A stretch of 64,000 nt of DNA from Sthenelais limicola (Eukaryota > Annelida > Polychaeta > Phyllodocida > Sigalionidae), in NCBI GenBank assembly GCA_942159475.1, contig OW804095.1, positions 153,859,017-153,923,016 on the forward strand, read 5' to 3'. This document shows, piece after piece, positions 1 to 10,010 of the stretch (position 1 is its first letter; the number at the start of each line of letters is the position of its first letter). The notes under the pieces are model-generated. The model was not told where the DNA came from, did no database searches, and saw nothing but the letters and a program-made list of their open reading frames with translations. The translations under genes and the position numbers were made by a program.

Positions 1-345
1 ATAGGTAGGAGGGGGCAGGAAGGGATATAGGTAGGAGGGAGGGGGGAGGAAGGGATATAGGTAGGTGGGAGGGAGGAGGAAGGGATATAGGTAGGTGGGA
101 GGGAGGAGGAAGGGATATAGGTAGGAGGGAGGGGGGAGGAAGGGATATAGGTAGGAGGGAGGGGGGAGGAAGGGATATAGGTAGGAGGGAGGGGGGAGGA
201 AGGGATATAGGTAGGAGGGAGGGGGGAGGAAGGGATATAGGTAGGAGCGAGGGGGGAGGAAGGGATATAGGTAGGAGGGAGGGGGGAGGGATATAGGTAG
301 GAGGGAGGGGGAAGGGATATAGGTAGGAGGGAGGGGGGAGGAAAT
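1..345. repeat. 30-bp G-rich minisatellite
   Basis: About eleven tandem copies of a 30-bp unit that starts GTAGGAGGGAGGGGGGAGGA and ends with AGGGATATAG. Units differ by single substitutions, and the last copies have lost about 6-10 bp. The array runs off the left edge, so its full length is unknown. It is purine-only apart from a few T residues per unit. Confidence 0.95.
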
Positions 346-1198
346 GACCAGGCAGCTATAACCAGTAATCTCTAGGTAATGGGTATATACATGTATAATA
401 GTTAACCTTTTGTCATAGTTATCATGTGTAATGATTGGACCCTGGATGCTTCTGGGTCATTAGTCATTATGGCCCATTGGTTTATTCTTGTTCTACTAGA
501 ATTAATGATACATCATGATTATGAATAGATAATTATTGATACAAGAAAAGGTTTATGAATAAGGTGTGGGCTTCCTTATTGGCTATGAACTAATAAACCA
601 GTTAGACCCATATATAACACACTATTGTAGCAGAGTAACCAACATTCTAGAGATGCTCGGAACACCAGTTCCCGATGGGCAATTTAGCGCAAAAAACCGG
701 GTGCAACTGAATGCCCAATAATTCTGAGATGAGAGTTTACATTTTTTGCGCAATTTTAATTGCGGTGAAAAACGAAAAAATTGCGTATACTTTTTGCATA
801 TATAATGCGCAATTATTGGGTGCATTTTATGATATTATGATGCAGAACTATTGCGAATTTTGAGACACCTGTGATATTCACACAGAGTTTTTTGTTTCCT
901 CTTCTTCTTCAATTCTGCATTGTATTGGTGTTGGAGTGATAAGTGTTTAGCTTGTAGAAGGCTAACTACACAACAATAATAATGTTTTTTCTGCTATGTT
1001 TTTCAATTATGTTTTTTAGATTCATTATCTTTGATTAAGCTGCATAATTAATGAATTTGGGTGATGTGGTCAACTTCAGATGAACACAAATTAATTTTGA
1101 CCCCACAACGTATCTTTTTTTCCAATACATCTGTAGCATATGACCTGATATATGTGTAAAAAATGTTGGTGGAAAAGTCTGTGGACAATTTTTGTCCT
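346..1198. other. Unique AT-rich spacer, no gene seen
   Basis: I see no repeat family shared with the rest of the window and no convincing coding frame. The short open frame at 622-825 (minus) has no recognisable domain and lies in AT-rich sequence. Confidence 0.6.
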
Positions 1199-1202
1199 AT
1201 AT

Positions 1203-2074
1203 GGGTCAGATTTTCAGAAAATGTACAATTGGCAGTTGTACTCATTTAGTAAATTCTGCTTAATTAGGCTGCAATTTTGTCAATACTAGGTAAATTTGAG
1301 TATATTCGGCATTGCATTGATTCAAGTGATACAATCACTATTCTCCGAGGGATCTGTGTCGATGGTAGAGCTAGCTAGAATCCCTGAGAATGTGGATGTA
1401 GAATTAATAAGAGGCTAGGCTAAGTATAGCCTAGAATTATGTAATAAGAAGAGCAGAGGTTTGTCCTGTTTAGACATAACTTTTATTAAGAGAAACATGG
1501 GTTTATATATCATCATACATGTCAGTGCGCATGCGTGCGCATGCGTGCGCATGCGTAATTAATAACCAATCATCATACATATATTTACCTTCATTTGCAT
1601 TATCCAATAATCATGAGTATACCTAATTTGACCACAGGGGGTCGCTTATGTTACACCAATAGGATAAGGTATGTAAATATCTGGCTCAGTCTCCTGCAGA
1701 GCTGACCAATGATGTAATCTACCAATCAGGTGTTACCTTAATTGGGTCAACCCACATAATTACCATGTTGGTCCTTGGTGGACCCCTAGTGGGATATTGC
1801 CCAACTAGTTACCTAGACTTGTACTAGTCTATAAGTTTATTCCTAATGTTGGTAATATGATATAATCATATTTAATAATTAATGCTAATTTATGCCATAT
1901 CCTTATGTAATATTATGTAATCTTATGTAATGCGATATTGGCATTTATCGTTCGTGACACAAGCAATCTGTTTGGTTAGGGTGAACTGTATTTTGAACTT
2001 TATTTTTGTCTGAAATTTGGGTTATTTGAGAAGATTAGTGAAGTTGAATTGAACATTTTGTGAAAATCTGACCC
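1203..2074 (+). mobile_element. MITE A copy 1, split by a nested insertion
   Basis: Left part 1203-1326 and right part 1960-2074 together make one family A element. Family A is about 235 bp, with terminal inverted repeats starting GGGTCAGATTTTCAGAAAAT. The outer flanks are ATAT on both sides (1199-1202 and 2075-2078), a 4-bp target-site duplication. The middle is interrupted by the LTR-like insertion at 1327-1959. No transposase is encoded, so the element is non-autonomous. Confidence 0.9.
1327..1959. mobile_element. Candidate solo LTR inside MITE A copy 1
   Basis: This 633-bp segment starts TG and ends CA and is bordered by CAAG on both sides (1323-1326 and 1960-1963). Removing it and one CAAG restores the family A consensus. 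TG...CA termini with a 4-bp duplication and no long terminal inverted repeat fit a solo LTR left after LTR-LTR recombination. Inside are a (GTGCGCAT)-like tract at 1525-1556 and TATA-like sequence near 1502. No related LTR occurs elsewhere in the window, so the assignment rests on the termini and duplication only. Confidence 0.6.
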
Positions 2075-2368
2075 ATATAGTAAAACATGAACAAATAACA
2101 CATTTTCCCATAGACTGCCATACTCAAGTCTTATTTTCAAGCGAATGCAAAATCAAAACTATGGCGGTGAGATATACTTTTTTCGATTTCTTTCTTTCTT
2201 TCTTATGTAAAAAGGGATTATTCCTGAAGGTTTTGTGAAAATATCAGTGGACGCTTTTTTTATTTTTCAATGCAGGGAGCAGGCAGACACCACCATGGCG
2301 GCAATCTTGCGTTTTACTCTTCTGCATAATAAACAAAGAAAAATAAGAAAACTAGTGCTTTGTATCTC

Positions 2369-2748
2369 ATGTGTTTTAGGAAAATGAGCCACAAGTCGCG
2401 AAAAAATGATTTTGAGATACCATCAGATTTGAAAAGCTGAGATCAAGCCGTTTCCAATGATAGTAAAGAGTAGGATGACCAACAACTACTTCTATATTCT
2501 AAGTTTATATTTTTAGTTTTGAAAAACATTTACATTTACTAGTAAAGTAACTATACTCTATAAGATCACCTTCGAAATGCACGGATATATCTAATATACT
2601 GTCTTAAGATTTGGTACACTTAGTCATGCTACAAAAGGCGTTAAGCACCTCAAAGATAAAAACATTCCAACAAATACATCTTGTGAATAAAACACTTTGA
2701 AAAATAGCATTTTTGTGACTTTTTTTCTAATTTTTCTGTAACACAACC
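2369..2748 (+). mobile_element. MITE B copy 1, diverged
   Basis: Family B has terminal inverted repeats starting GTGATGTGTTTCAGGAAAAT and then AAGTCGCAAAA, about 408 bp in full copies. In this copy the outermost bases are degenerate and no target-site duplication can be read. The internal gattttgagat...gaaaagatgagatcaag signature is on the plus strand. Confidence 0.75.
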
Positions 2749-3403
2749 CATATTATTTTTGTAACACAACCCGACTATTATATATTTAACCATGTATTAG
2801 ATACCTATGTAAAAGAGATAATCTGTGGTTTGTTATTTATACATATCAATGTTATTGTATGCTATGTCTTTTATTTCACATCAACCAGCACATAAAGCCT
2901 TGCCATGATTTACTTCATGCTAAAAATAAGTAGGCACCTGAGTATGTGTTAGTCAAAATAACATTCGTTAATGTTACTCTTAAGTGTCGATCACAAATAC
3001 TATGTACTTTATACATATGTTTAATCTTTCTGGCCCACCTGGAAGACCTGTGTCACAGACGGTTACCAGCCATATTTATAGAAATAAAAACGACTATATA
3101 TATTGTTCCTACATGGTGTTTACATGGTTTACAAGGCCAGATGTAGGTAACAGATCGGTTGTGAGAGATGAGATGTAGGCATCAGATACGCACACGATAC
3201 AATTACAGATTACATCACAGATTAGCCACGCCCTCTTCTTATCTGGCAGAACTAAGCCCCGCCCATAATTACAGGGGAATGATGGGATACTTTGTGGGCT
3301 ACTTCCGCTTCCTGTGATGTTTGGTGGGAAAAGTAAGGCATGGAAGGATGGTGAATAACATGGCCGACTTCAAAGAAAGCCATTCCCTAGTGATGCGGTG
3401 AAT
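2749..3403. other. Spacer between two MITE B copies, no gene seen
   Basis: Unique sequence. Two overlapping short open frames at 2946-3178 show no domain and no splice context. Confidence 0.55.
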
Positions 3404-3407
3404 ATAT

Positions 3408-3767
3408 GTGATGTGTTACAGGAAAATGGATCACAACTCGCATCTCTTTGTATAACCGTTTTTATTTTTGGAGTTTCTGGCCCATTAAGTTGCATAAATA
3501 CATGAGCGAAATTTCAAGACAGGGTCAAAATTTTAAGACAAGGTCATTCTATGAAGTATATTTAGTTACTTTACTAGATCTAGTAAATCGTCACCCAAAA
3601 ATATTAAAAAGGAAAGTTTAAGTATAGAACTTAAAATATAGAAATACTTATTGTCCCTCTTAATGTTTACTATCATTGGAATCCGTCTGATCTCATCTTT
3701 TCAAATATGATGGTATCTGAAAATCCATTTTTGGGGGCTTCCGACTCATTTTGTTGTAACACATCAC
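3408..3767 (-). mobile_element. MITE B copy 2
   Basis: Both family B termini are present, in reverse orientation relative to copy 1, with ATAT on each side (3404-3407 and 3768-3771). The copy is about 50 bp shorter than others because of internal deletions. Confidence 0.85.
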
Positions 3768-4057
3768 ATATGGGATGGGGCAGATGGAGTGTGGGTGTGT
3801 GTGTATGGGGGATTAACGGGATGGGAGGGGAGGGGGCGGGGGAGGGGAAAGGGGAGGGGGGAGGGAGATGGGGAGGTAGAAAATGGTGGGAATGAGTGTA
3901 AAACCCAAGTCCATTGCCACTGCCAATTGACCTACTATTAAATGATTAATGTACATAGATCTATAGCCTTTTCTATTAAACGATTTGATGCCCATTTCCA
4001 CCATTATAGAGCGAGATGTAAACACTTCATCTCTGCATATCAACACTTGAATAATGT
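3768..4057. other. G-rich tract and spacer
   Basis: Positions 3817-3890 are almost pure G and A with runs of four to six G, giving G-quadruplex potential. The rest is AT-rich and I see no gene. Confidence 0.6.
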
Positions 4058-4362
4058 ATATTGCTATGGGTAAATGTTCTATAACTGAATTGTATATATA
4101 TTCCTGGATGGATAATCTCTAGTGAAACATATTTCCTCAGGACGCCCCCCCCTCCCCCCACACACAGAGACCTGAGTTGATTTGAAAATATATTTATTCA
4201 GGAACAACGTTACAAAACAACAACAGTAACATTTGTACTTACTAGTTCTTGTGGGAAAAACATTTAAATATAAATTTTACAACATGTCCCCTGGCGGTGC
4301 ATACAGGTCTGCATGTTTGTTACTCGCATGTTAACATGTTTCTATGGAAACAAAAATAGTGT
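4058..4362 (+). repeat. Dispersed repeat H, copy 1
   Basis: This segment aligns along its length with 6068-6363 in the same orientation. Shared blocks include ATTCCTGGATGG, TCTCTAGTGAAACATATTTC and CATGTTAACATGTTTCTATG. The copies differ by many substitutions and small indels. No terminal inverted repeat or coding frame is conserved between them, so the class is unknown. Confidence 0.8.
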
Positions 4363-4610
4363 TGTGGTTCTTGCCTATGTTCTTTCCAGTGTCTAGTGGA
4401 GTGTTGCACATCTGTGTTACAGCTCCGGGCTTAATAATAATCAATATTTAAATAATAACAATGTTTCGTGATTGTATAGTTTACTTCTGCGAGAATATAT
4501 TATGAATATCGATAGTAGAAGATGGGAGGAAAGAACTATATAAAGTCAAAGGACTAAGGGTTAAAATCTTTAAACGCAGCTCCGAGATATAACATCAAGA
4601 CAGAAATACT

Positions 4611-5642
4611 GTTGCGTCCCAAAGTAGACATATGTACAAAATTATGATGAAATCGGTACAGACTTTTCCTCTGTGGTACATGCTATTTCACATACTATAG
4701 TTCTTTTCCAACTGCTTTCTTCCTATTTCCCGGAAGATTTGACTATTTCCAGAACAAAAAGTTCCATGTCAGTGTCGATTTTCCCATGTCAGCCTCCTTT
4801 TCCACTATTTCCCTTAGATATTCACCACCGAAAAGTATATCACTGCACCTTTTTCCTATTTCCCCTACATGAAAAGCCATGTCTTGACATGGGTCAGATT
4901 TTCAGAAAATGTACAATTGGCAGCTGTACACATTTAGTATATTCTGCTAAATTAGGCTGCAATTTGGTCAATATTATGTAAATACCTGTACATTTGGCAT
5001 TGCATTGATTCTAGCAATCTGTTTGGTTAGGTTGAACTGTATTTTGAACTTTATTTTGGTCTGAAATTTGGGTTATTGGAGAGGATTGGTGAAGATGAAT
5101 TGTACATTTTCTGAATATCTAACCCACATGACTCAGTGGCTCAGTGTTACATAACATTATCCACTACCCCTGAATGGGGGCCCACCAGCTATCTTTGAAC
5201 GGTATTGCATAGTGTAGCAGTGTTACATAACACATCCAATACATCTTCTCTTCCTTTCTCTTTCTCCCTCTCTCCCTCTCCCCTCCCGCTCCCCCCCCTC
5301 CCCCGCTCACCCTCCCTCTCCCTCTCACCCTCCTTCTCCCTCCCAGTCATGTTGGGGTAGGAATACATCATACATCATGGTACATTTGGGTGAAAAGGAG
5401 TGGATATTTGGAAATGGAGTGGATATTCCGAAAAGGAAAAGGATATTCCAAAAAGAAAAGGATATTCCAAAAAGGAAAAGTATATTCCTAAAAGGAAAAG
5501 GATAATCCGAAAAGGAAACGGACATTGGCAAAAAGGAAAAGAAAGTTGACAAAAAGGTATTGGATATTCCAAAAAGAAAAGTCTTGGATATTTTTGATTT
5601 TTCCTATTTCACGTTTATATCCTTTCAGATTGGGGACAAAAC
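4611..5642 (+). mobile_element. TIR element J1 (about 1.03 kb)
   Basis: The left end GTTGCGTCCCAAAG and the reverse complement of the right end (GTTTTGTCCCCAATC) are similar, suggesting terminal inverted repeats. AAATACT flanks both sides (4604-4610 and 5643-5649), a 7-bp target-site duplication. J1 contains MITE A copy 2, a polypyrimidine tract at about 5236-5340, and a series of GGATATTCCAAAAAG-like units at 5395-5580. It has no conserved coding frame. A longer relative lies at 61691-62817. An 8-bp-duplicating superfamily such as hAT is possible but not shown. Confidence 0.75.
4891..5125 (+). mobile_element. MITE A copy 2
   Basis: A full 235-bp family A element with ACAT on both sides (4887-4890 and 5126-5129). 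It lies inside element J1, and the same insertion is present in J2, so it predates the spread of that J lineage. Confidence 0.9.
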
Positions 5643-5649
5643 AAATACT

Positions 5650-6067
5650 TCCTCCATTTGTCCTTTATTCCTCCTTATGTGTTGGGGTGAAGACCTAGTC
5701 TTCTCACTCGATTATGAACGTGTACATCGAGGTATATCAATAATTAGAACATAAGGTAACATTGTGTTTGCAACCCAAACAGGAATAACTAAATAAATAT
5801 AATATTTATATAAATGCAAACTTGAACATAAATAGTGGAATATGTAACAAGTAACATGGTTAAACTCCGGCAGGTAAAATATGAAGCATTAATTAATGAT
5901 AAATTACTCAAGTTATATAAACTGCAAATATCGTCCTGGCTTGCAATGTAGACCCCTAGTGGCGTTCGGAAGTACTACAAAACCCCAGAGGTGTCCGGAG
6001 ACGGAGGCTAAGCTATCTGGACCCAGGTAGAATTATTGCAATATATGTATCTCTCAGGATCATTACA
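5650..6067. other. Spacer, no gene seen
   Basis: AT-rich unique sequence between element J1 and repeat H copy 2. No coding frame or repeat family is recognised. Confidence 0.5.
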
Positions 6068-6363
6068 TATATTGCCATGGGGAAATGTTCTTTAATTAAA
6101 TTGAATTGTATCAAATAGTCACTTATATTGATTTTATATTCCTGGATGGACAATCTCTAGTGAAACATATTTCACATGATGCCCAGGAAGAAGATATTCC
6201 CCTCCCAACGCCCAAACAGAACAACAGTAACATTTGTAACCGGTTCTTGTGGGGAAAACAACATTTAAATATAATTTTTACAACATGTCTCCTGGCAGTA
6301 CAAGGGCTGACATGCAGCATGTTTTTCCTCATGTTAACATGTTTCTATGGAAACAAAAAGAGT
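6068..6363 (+). repeat. Dispersed repeat H, copy 2
   Basis: Second copy of the repeat at 4058-4362, about 2 kb away in the same orientation. The 128-codon open frame at 6106-6492 overlaps it, but that frame is not conserved in copy 1, so I do not call it a gene. Confidence 0.8.
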
Positions 6364-6889
6364 GAGGTTATGTTCGTTTCCCCGGGCCCTGCATGCAAGC
6401 CTCATATTGCCATAGATACAGCTGCAATACAACTAAATAACACAACAAATACCCGCCATTGTGACGTCACAATGGTCGCCCTCCCACCATGACTCAGCAT
6501 TGTTCTTAAAGCCTTTATTTAAGAGAGCGATATTCTTCCTTTATCAGATGTTCAAAGGCGTTTTGTTTCATCACCGAGTGTATGTTTTATGCGTTTCTTG
6601 GGAGCTTTAAATGTTGTTTTGCCAACTTTTCCGCTTTTGTATCGGCGTGTTTTTTGCTCGCCTTTTGGAATGTTCAATATACTGCACATGTGAATCTGCG
6701 CGTAGATAAACAGTAATTGTGTATCTGGGTTTATGTCTATTAGCACTAATGGGTTTATATAAAGACATATATTTGTGTATTTAAAACAGGGATTAGTTAT
6801 CATGTGTGACAGCATACTTAGTGTTGATTATCATGAATGGTTGCCAAATCCCCATTTTTAAGTGAATGTAAAAATCGGGCCGAATATCA
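6364..6889. other. Spacer, no gene seen
   Basis: Unique sequence leading into the polypyrimidine tract. No recognisable feature. Confidence 0.5.
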
Positions 6890-7586
6890 TTCTCTCCTCT
6901 ACCCCTCCCTCTCCCTCCCTCCCTCCCTCCCTCTCTCTTCCTCCTTCTCTCTCCCTCTCCCTCCTTCTCCCACCCTCTCCCTCCCCTCCCTCCCTCTCCC
7001 TCCCTCCCTCTCCCTCCCTCCCTCTCCCTCCCTCCGTCTCTCTTCCTTCTTCTCTCTCCCTCTCCCTCCTTCTCTCTCCCTCTCCCTCCCTCTCCCTCTC
7101 TCTCACTACCCTGCTCCCTAAACCCCTCCCTGTCCCTCCTCTTCTTCCTAAACCCCTCCCTCTCCCTCTCCCTCTCCCTCCCTCTCCCTCCCTTTCCCTC
7201 CCTTTCCCTCCCTCTCCCTCCCTCTCCCTTCCTCTCCCTCCATCTCCCTCTCTCCCTCCCTCTCCCTCCCTCTCCCTCTCCCTCCCTCTCCCTCCCTCTC
7301 CCTCCCTCTCCCTCTCCCTCCCTCTCTCTCCCTCCCTCTCCCTCCCTCTCCCTCCCTCTCCCTCCCTCTGCCACCCTCTCCCTCCCTCACCCTCCCTCTC
7401 CCTCCCTCTCCCCTCCTCTCCCTCCCTCTCCCTCCCTCTCCCTCCCTCTCCCTCCCTCCCCTTCCCTCTCCCTCCCTCCCTCCCTCTCTCTCCTTCTCCC
7501 TCCCTCTCCCTCTCTCTCACTCCCCTCTTCCCTAAACCCCTCCTTCCCACTCTCCCTAAACCCCTCCCTCTCCCTCGCACTCCTCA
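6890..7586. repeat. 0.7-kb polypyrimidine tract
   Basis: The plus strand is almost exclusively C and T, built from imperfect CCCTCT and CCCTCC units with two AAACCCC interruptions. The long open frames on both strands across it (for example 6858-7580 minus, Arg/Glu/Gly-rich) follow from the composition and are not genes. Mirror-symmetric stretches make triplex (H-DNA) formation plausible. Confidence 0.95.
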
Positions 7587-7590
7587 CCAC

Positions 7591-8037
7591 ACATCAAAAC
7601 CAATATCTTCCCACAATCCCCAGGGGAGGATTACTGCTGGTTGCCAGGAGACGAAGTACTTCCGGTCAAGGATGTGACAATTTTACCAATTTCTCACGTA
7701 ATGCCCGTTACAACGAGTGTGACTTCCGGTCAAGCCTTGCTTCATTGTCTTCCCTCTGTGACCTATTTAGTTACTTCCTTTCCCATCATTCCTTGGGTTT
7801 TAGACTAGCGGATCAATATACCTGCAGATCCTGGAGGAGCTCCGCCTGGAGGAGGGATCTTTGCTTTCCTCAGAGCTGGAATGTGGGTTTGGGAGTGAGT
7901 TCTGTTCACTCCCCATGAGGTGACACGTTGAACAGTACCAGTGGTTAATCCTTTAGCGTGTTCTGCCCAAAACTAAGACACATTGTGCCATACATAATCC
8001 TGGGGCTCCTGACTACATGACTGCATGATAGTAACAC
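7591..8037. other. Unique spacer, no gene seen
   Basis: Moderate GC content and no repeat relatives in the window. No coding frame of note. Confidence 0.5.
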
Positions 8038-8041
8038 AAAT

Positions 8042-8276
8042 GGGACAGATTTTCAGAAAATGTACAATTCAACTTCGCCAATCTTCTCAAATAACCTCAA
8101 TTTCAGACGAAAACAAAGTTCAAAATACAGTTCATCCTAGTCAAACAGATTGCTAGAATCAATGCAATACCGAATATACTCGAACTTACTTAGTATTGTC
8201 CAAATTGGGGTCTAATTTAGCAGAATTTACTAAATGTGTACAGCTGCCGATTGTACATTTTCTGAAAATCTGACCC
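8042..8276 (-). mobile_element. MITE A copy 3
   Basis: A full 235-bp family A element in the CAACTTCNCCAATC-first orientation, with AAAT on both sides (8038-8041 and 8277-8280). Confidence 0.9.
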
Positions 8277-8424
8277 AAATATGGGTTTTTTGTACTGCTT
8301 TTATTCAGTCAGTAATACAGATCATGGCTTCGCCTTTAGGCGGTCTTCCTACCGTCTGCCTTAATTAATCAGTACTTGTTGCTATGTTAGTAGTGTTTTT
8401 TAGTTACATTAATAACAATAATAT

Positions 8425-8830
8425 GTGATGTGTTTAAGGAAAATAAGTCAGAAGTCGCAAAATTAGTGTTTTTCAAAGTCGTTTAGTCACAGGATCTCTT
8501 TGGTAGAATATTTTCATATTTGGGGTATCTAGTCCTTGTGGTTGTATGAATACATGTACTAAAATTCAAGACTGTTTATTAATTATATCAGTGCGTTACT
8601 TAGATCATCCTATTGAGTATATTTAGCTACTTTACTGGAAATTATCCGTCTAGCAATATTGCAATTTTTTTTCAAAAATAAAAATATCTGACTAAAAAGA
8701 TGAAAGTTCTTATTAGATGTCCTTAATGTTTACATTCATTGGAATCGGCTTGGTCTCATCTTTTCAAATAATATATATGATAATTTCTCAAAATCTAATT
8801 TTCGCAACTCATTTTCCTAAAACATATCAC
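8425..8830 (-). mobile_element. MITE B copy 3
   Basis: A full 406-bp family B element with ATAT on both sides (8421-8424 and 8831-8834). Confidence 0.9.
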
Positions 8831-8892
8831 ATATATTTTGACATACCTTGATATACTGTGACACAAGACATATGTCTAGTGTCGAGGGAGTG

Positions 8893-9204
8893 CAAGTCCA
8901 ACACTGGTACTACTGGTCTGTTAGGCGGTTAGATCCTGAGTTTATGGCCGTGAGTTTTCTCTAAGCCTCCCTTCCTGGGAGGCTTAGAGAAAACGAAGGA
9001 CCATCAACGAAGGATCTAATGGCTTTAGTCCCCTTTTGTTTGGCTGTTACTGTCATTAACAACAATTTAGAAATGATTTTGAAGCAAAATGAACCAGTGG
9101 AAAGCCATGATCTTGCCGTTTTTGGCAGTAAATATTGATTTGTATTTTCGTTGATGTAAGCAATTGGCCGGAAACGGAAGTCCAACACTAGTACAACTGG
9201 TCTG
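8893..9204. repeat. Short direct repeat pair around a palindrome
   Basis: A 26-bp sequence beginning AGTCCAACACTGGTACTACT at 8893 recurs with two changes at 9179. The perfect palindrome at 8954-8994 lies between the copies. Confidence 0.65.
8954..8994. repeat. Perfect 18-bp-arm palindrome
   Basis: Arms GTTTTCTCTAAGCCTCCC (8954-8971) and its exact reverse complement (8977-8994) are separated by the 5-nt loop TTCCT. Transcribed RNA would form a perfect 18-bp hairpin. Confidence 0.9.
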
Positions 9205-9252
9205 TATGTGTATAACTGTCTCAGCCAGCCCAACAAACAGGGACTAACGGCT

Positions 9253-10010
9253 AATAAGGGATGTGCATGTGTCACTGCGCATGTATATTACAGTGCATTA
9301 TTGGATGGATTCTGTTGAAATCTGACAGATACAAATATTTGGCAACATTTTTATCAGAAATTGCAAGAATGTTTTCACCAACACCATAGCTTGTATAAAT
9401 GATCTATGAAAACCAAATGACAAAGATTGTGTGATGGAACCATGTATAACACGTGGATATTGATATTAGAGTGAAGAATACCATGCCATTCTTCGTTATA
9501 ATTCAAGGCCAGCAGTTGGGCGAGAAATTAATCAACACACAGAGTGGTATGTTTCAAGGCCAGAATCTATCAACATACATACATACAGTATACCAGCTGT
9601 CTGGTTTTATGTTTTCTTGTGTGGTGTGCTGTTGTTGTGTGTGTGGTTCTGGTTGTATGTGGTGTGTTTTGTGGATCTGACTGTTTTGTGGGTTCTCTTG
9701 GCCCAGTGTGTTACAACCCTAGGTGTTTCCTTAGTGCAGAGTTCACCGCTTGGCTGTTTGGTAACCTGGCTATTCCTATAGTTAGGCCCCCAAACCGGTG
9801 GAGAACATGGCGGATGCGTTTCTGAAAAAAAAATCAAATAAACAGTTGCTCAAGTTCAAACAGAGATGACCCCTGACTTTTACAAGAGCATTGATAGATA
9901 AATATCACATGCTGAACATGACATGTTGTCTATAGATTTAAACTGTACCATTACTCCCATAATTCCATGCAAATCAAGATTCAAAATGGTGAACATGCAA
10001 GTCCCCTATT
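9253..10010 (+). mobile_element. MITE C copy 1, with nested insertion, continuing into a minisatellite
   Basis: The left end resembles AATAGGGGAGTTGCATG and is followed by the CACTGCGCATGT block seen in the 22067 copy. The right part (about 9885-10010) contains TCCATGCAAATCAAGATTCA and ends ATGCAAGTCCCCTATT. The middle carries the LTR-like insertion at 9472-9884. The right terminus is the first unit of the 44-bp minisatellite that follows. Confidence 0.8.
9472..9884. mobile_element. Candidate solo LTR inside MITE C copy 1
   Basis: This 413-bp segment starts TG, ends ACA and is flanked by AGAG on both sides (9468-9471 and 9885-9888). Excising it restores the MITE C sequence seen at 22067-22416. 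It has no terminal inverted repeat. An AAATAAA polyadenylation-like motif lies near 9835. The short open frames inside it (9453-9825) have no domain. Confidence 0.6.

Noticed and set aside
6106..6492. 128-codon plus-strand frame
   Set aside because: Overlaps dispersed repeat H; the frame is not preserved in the other copy at 4058-4362.
6858..7677. Arg/Glu/Gly-rich and Pro/Ser/Leu-rich frames of 190-271 codons
   Set aside because: Consequence of the polypyrimidine composition; no domain, both strands open.
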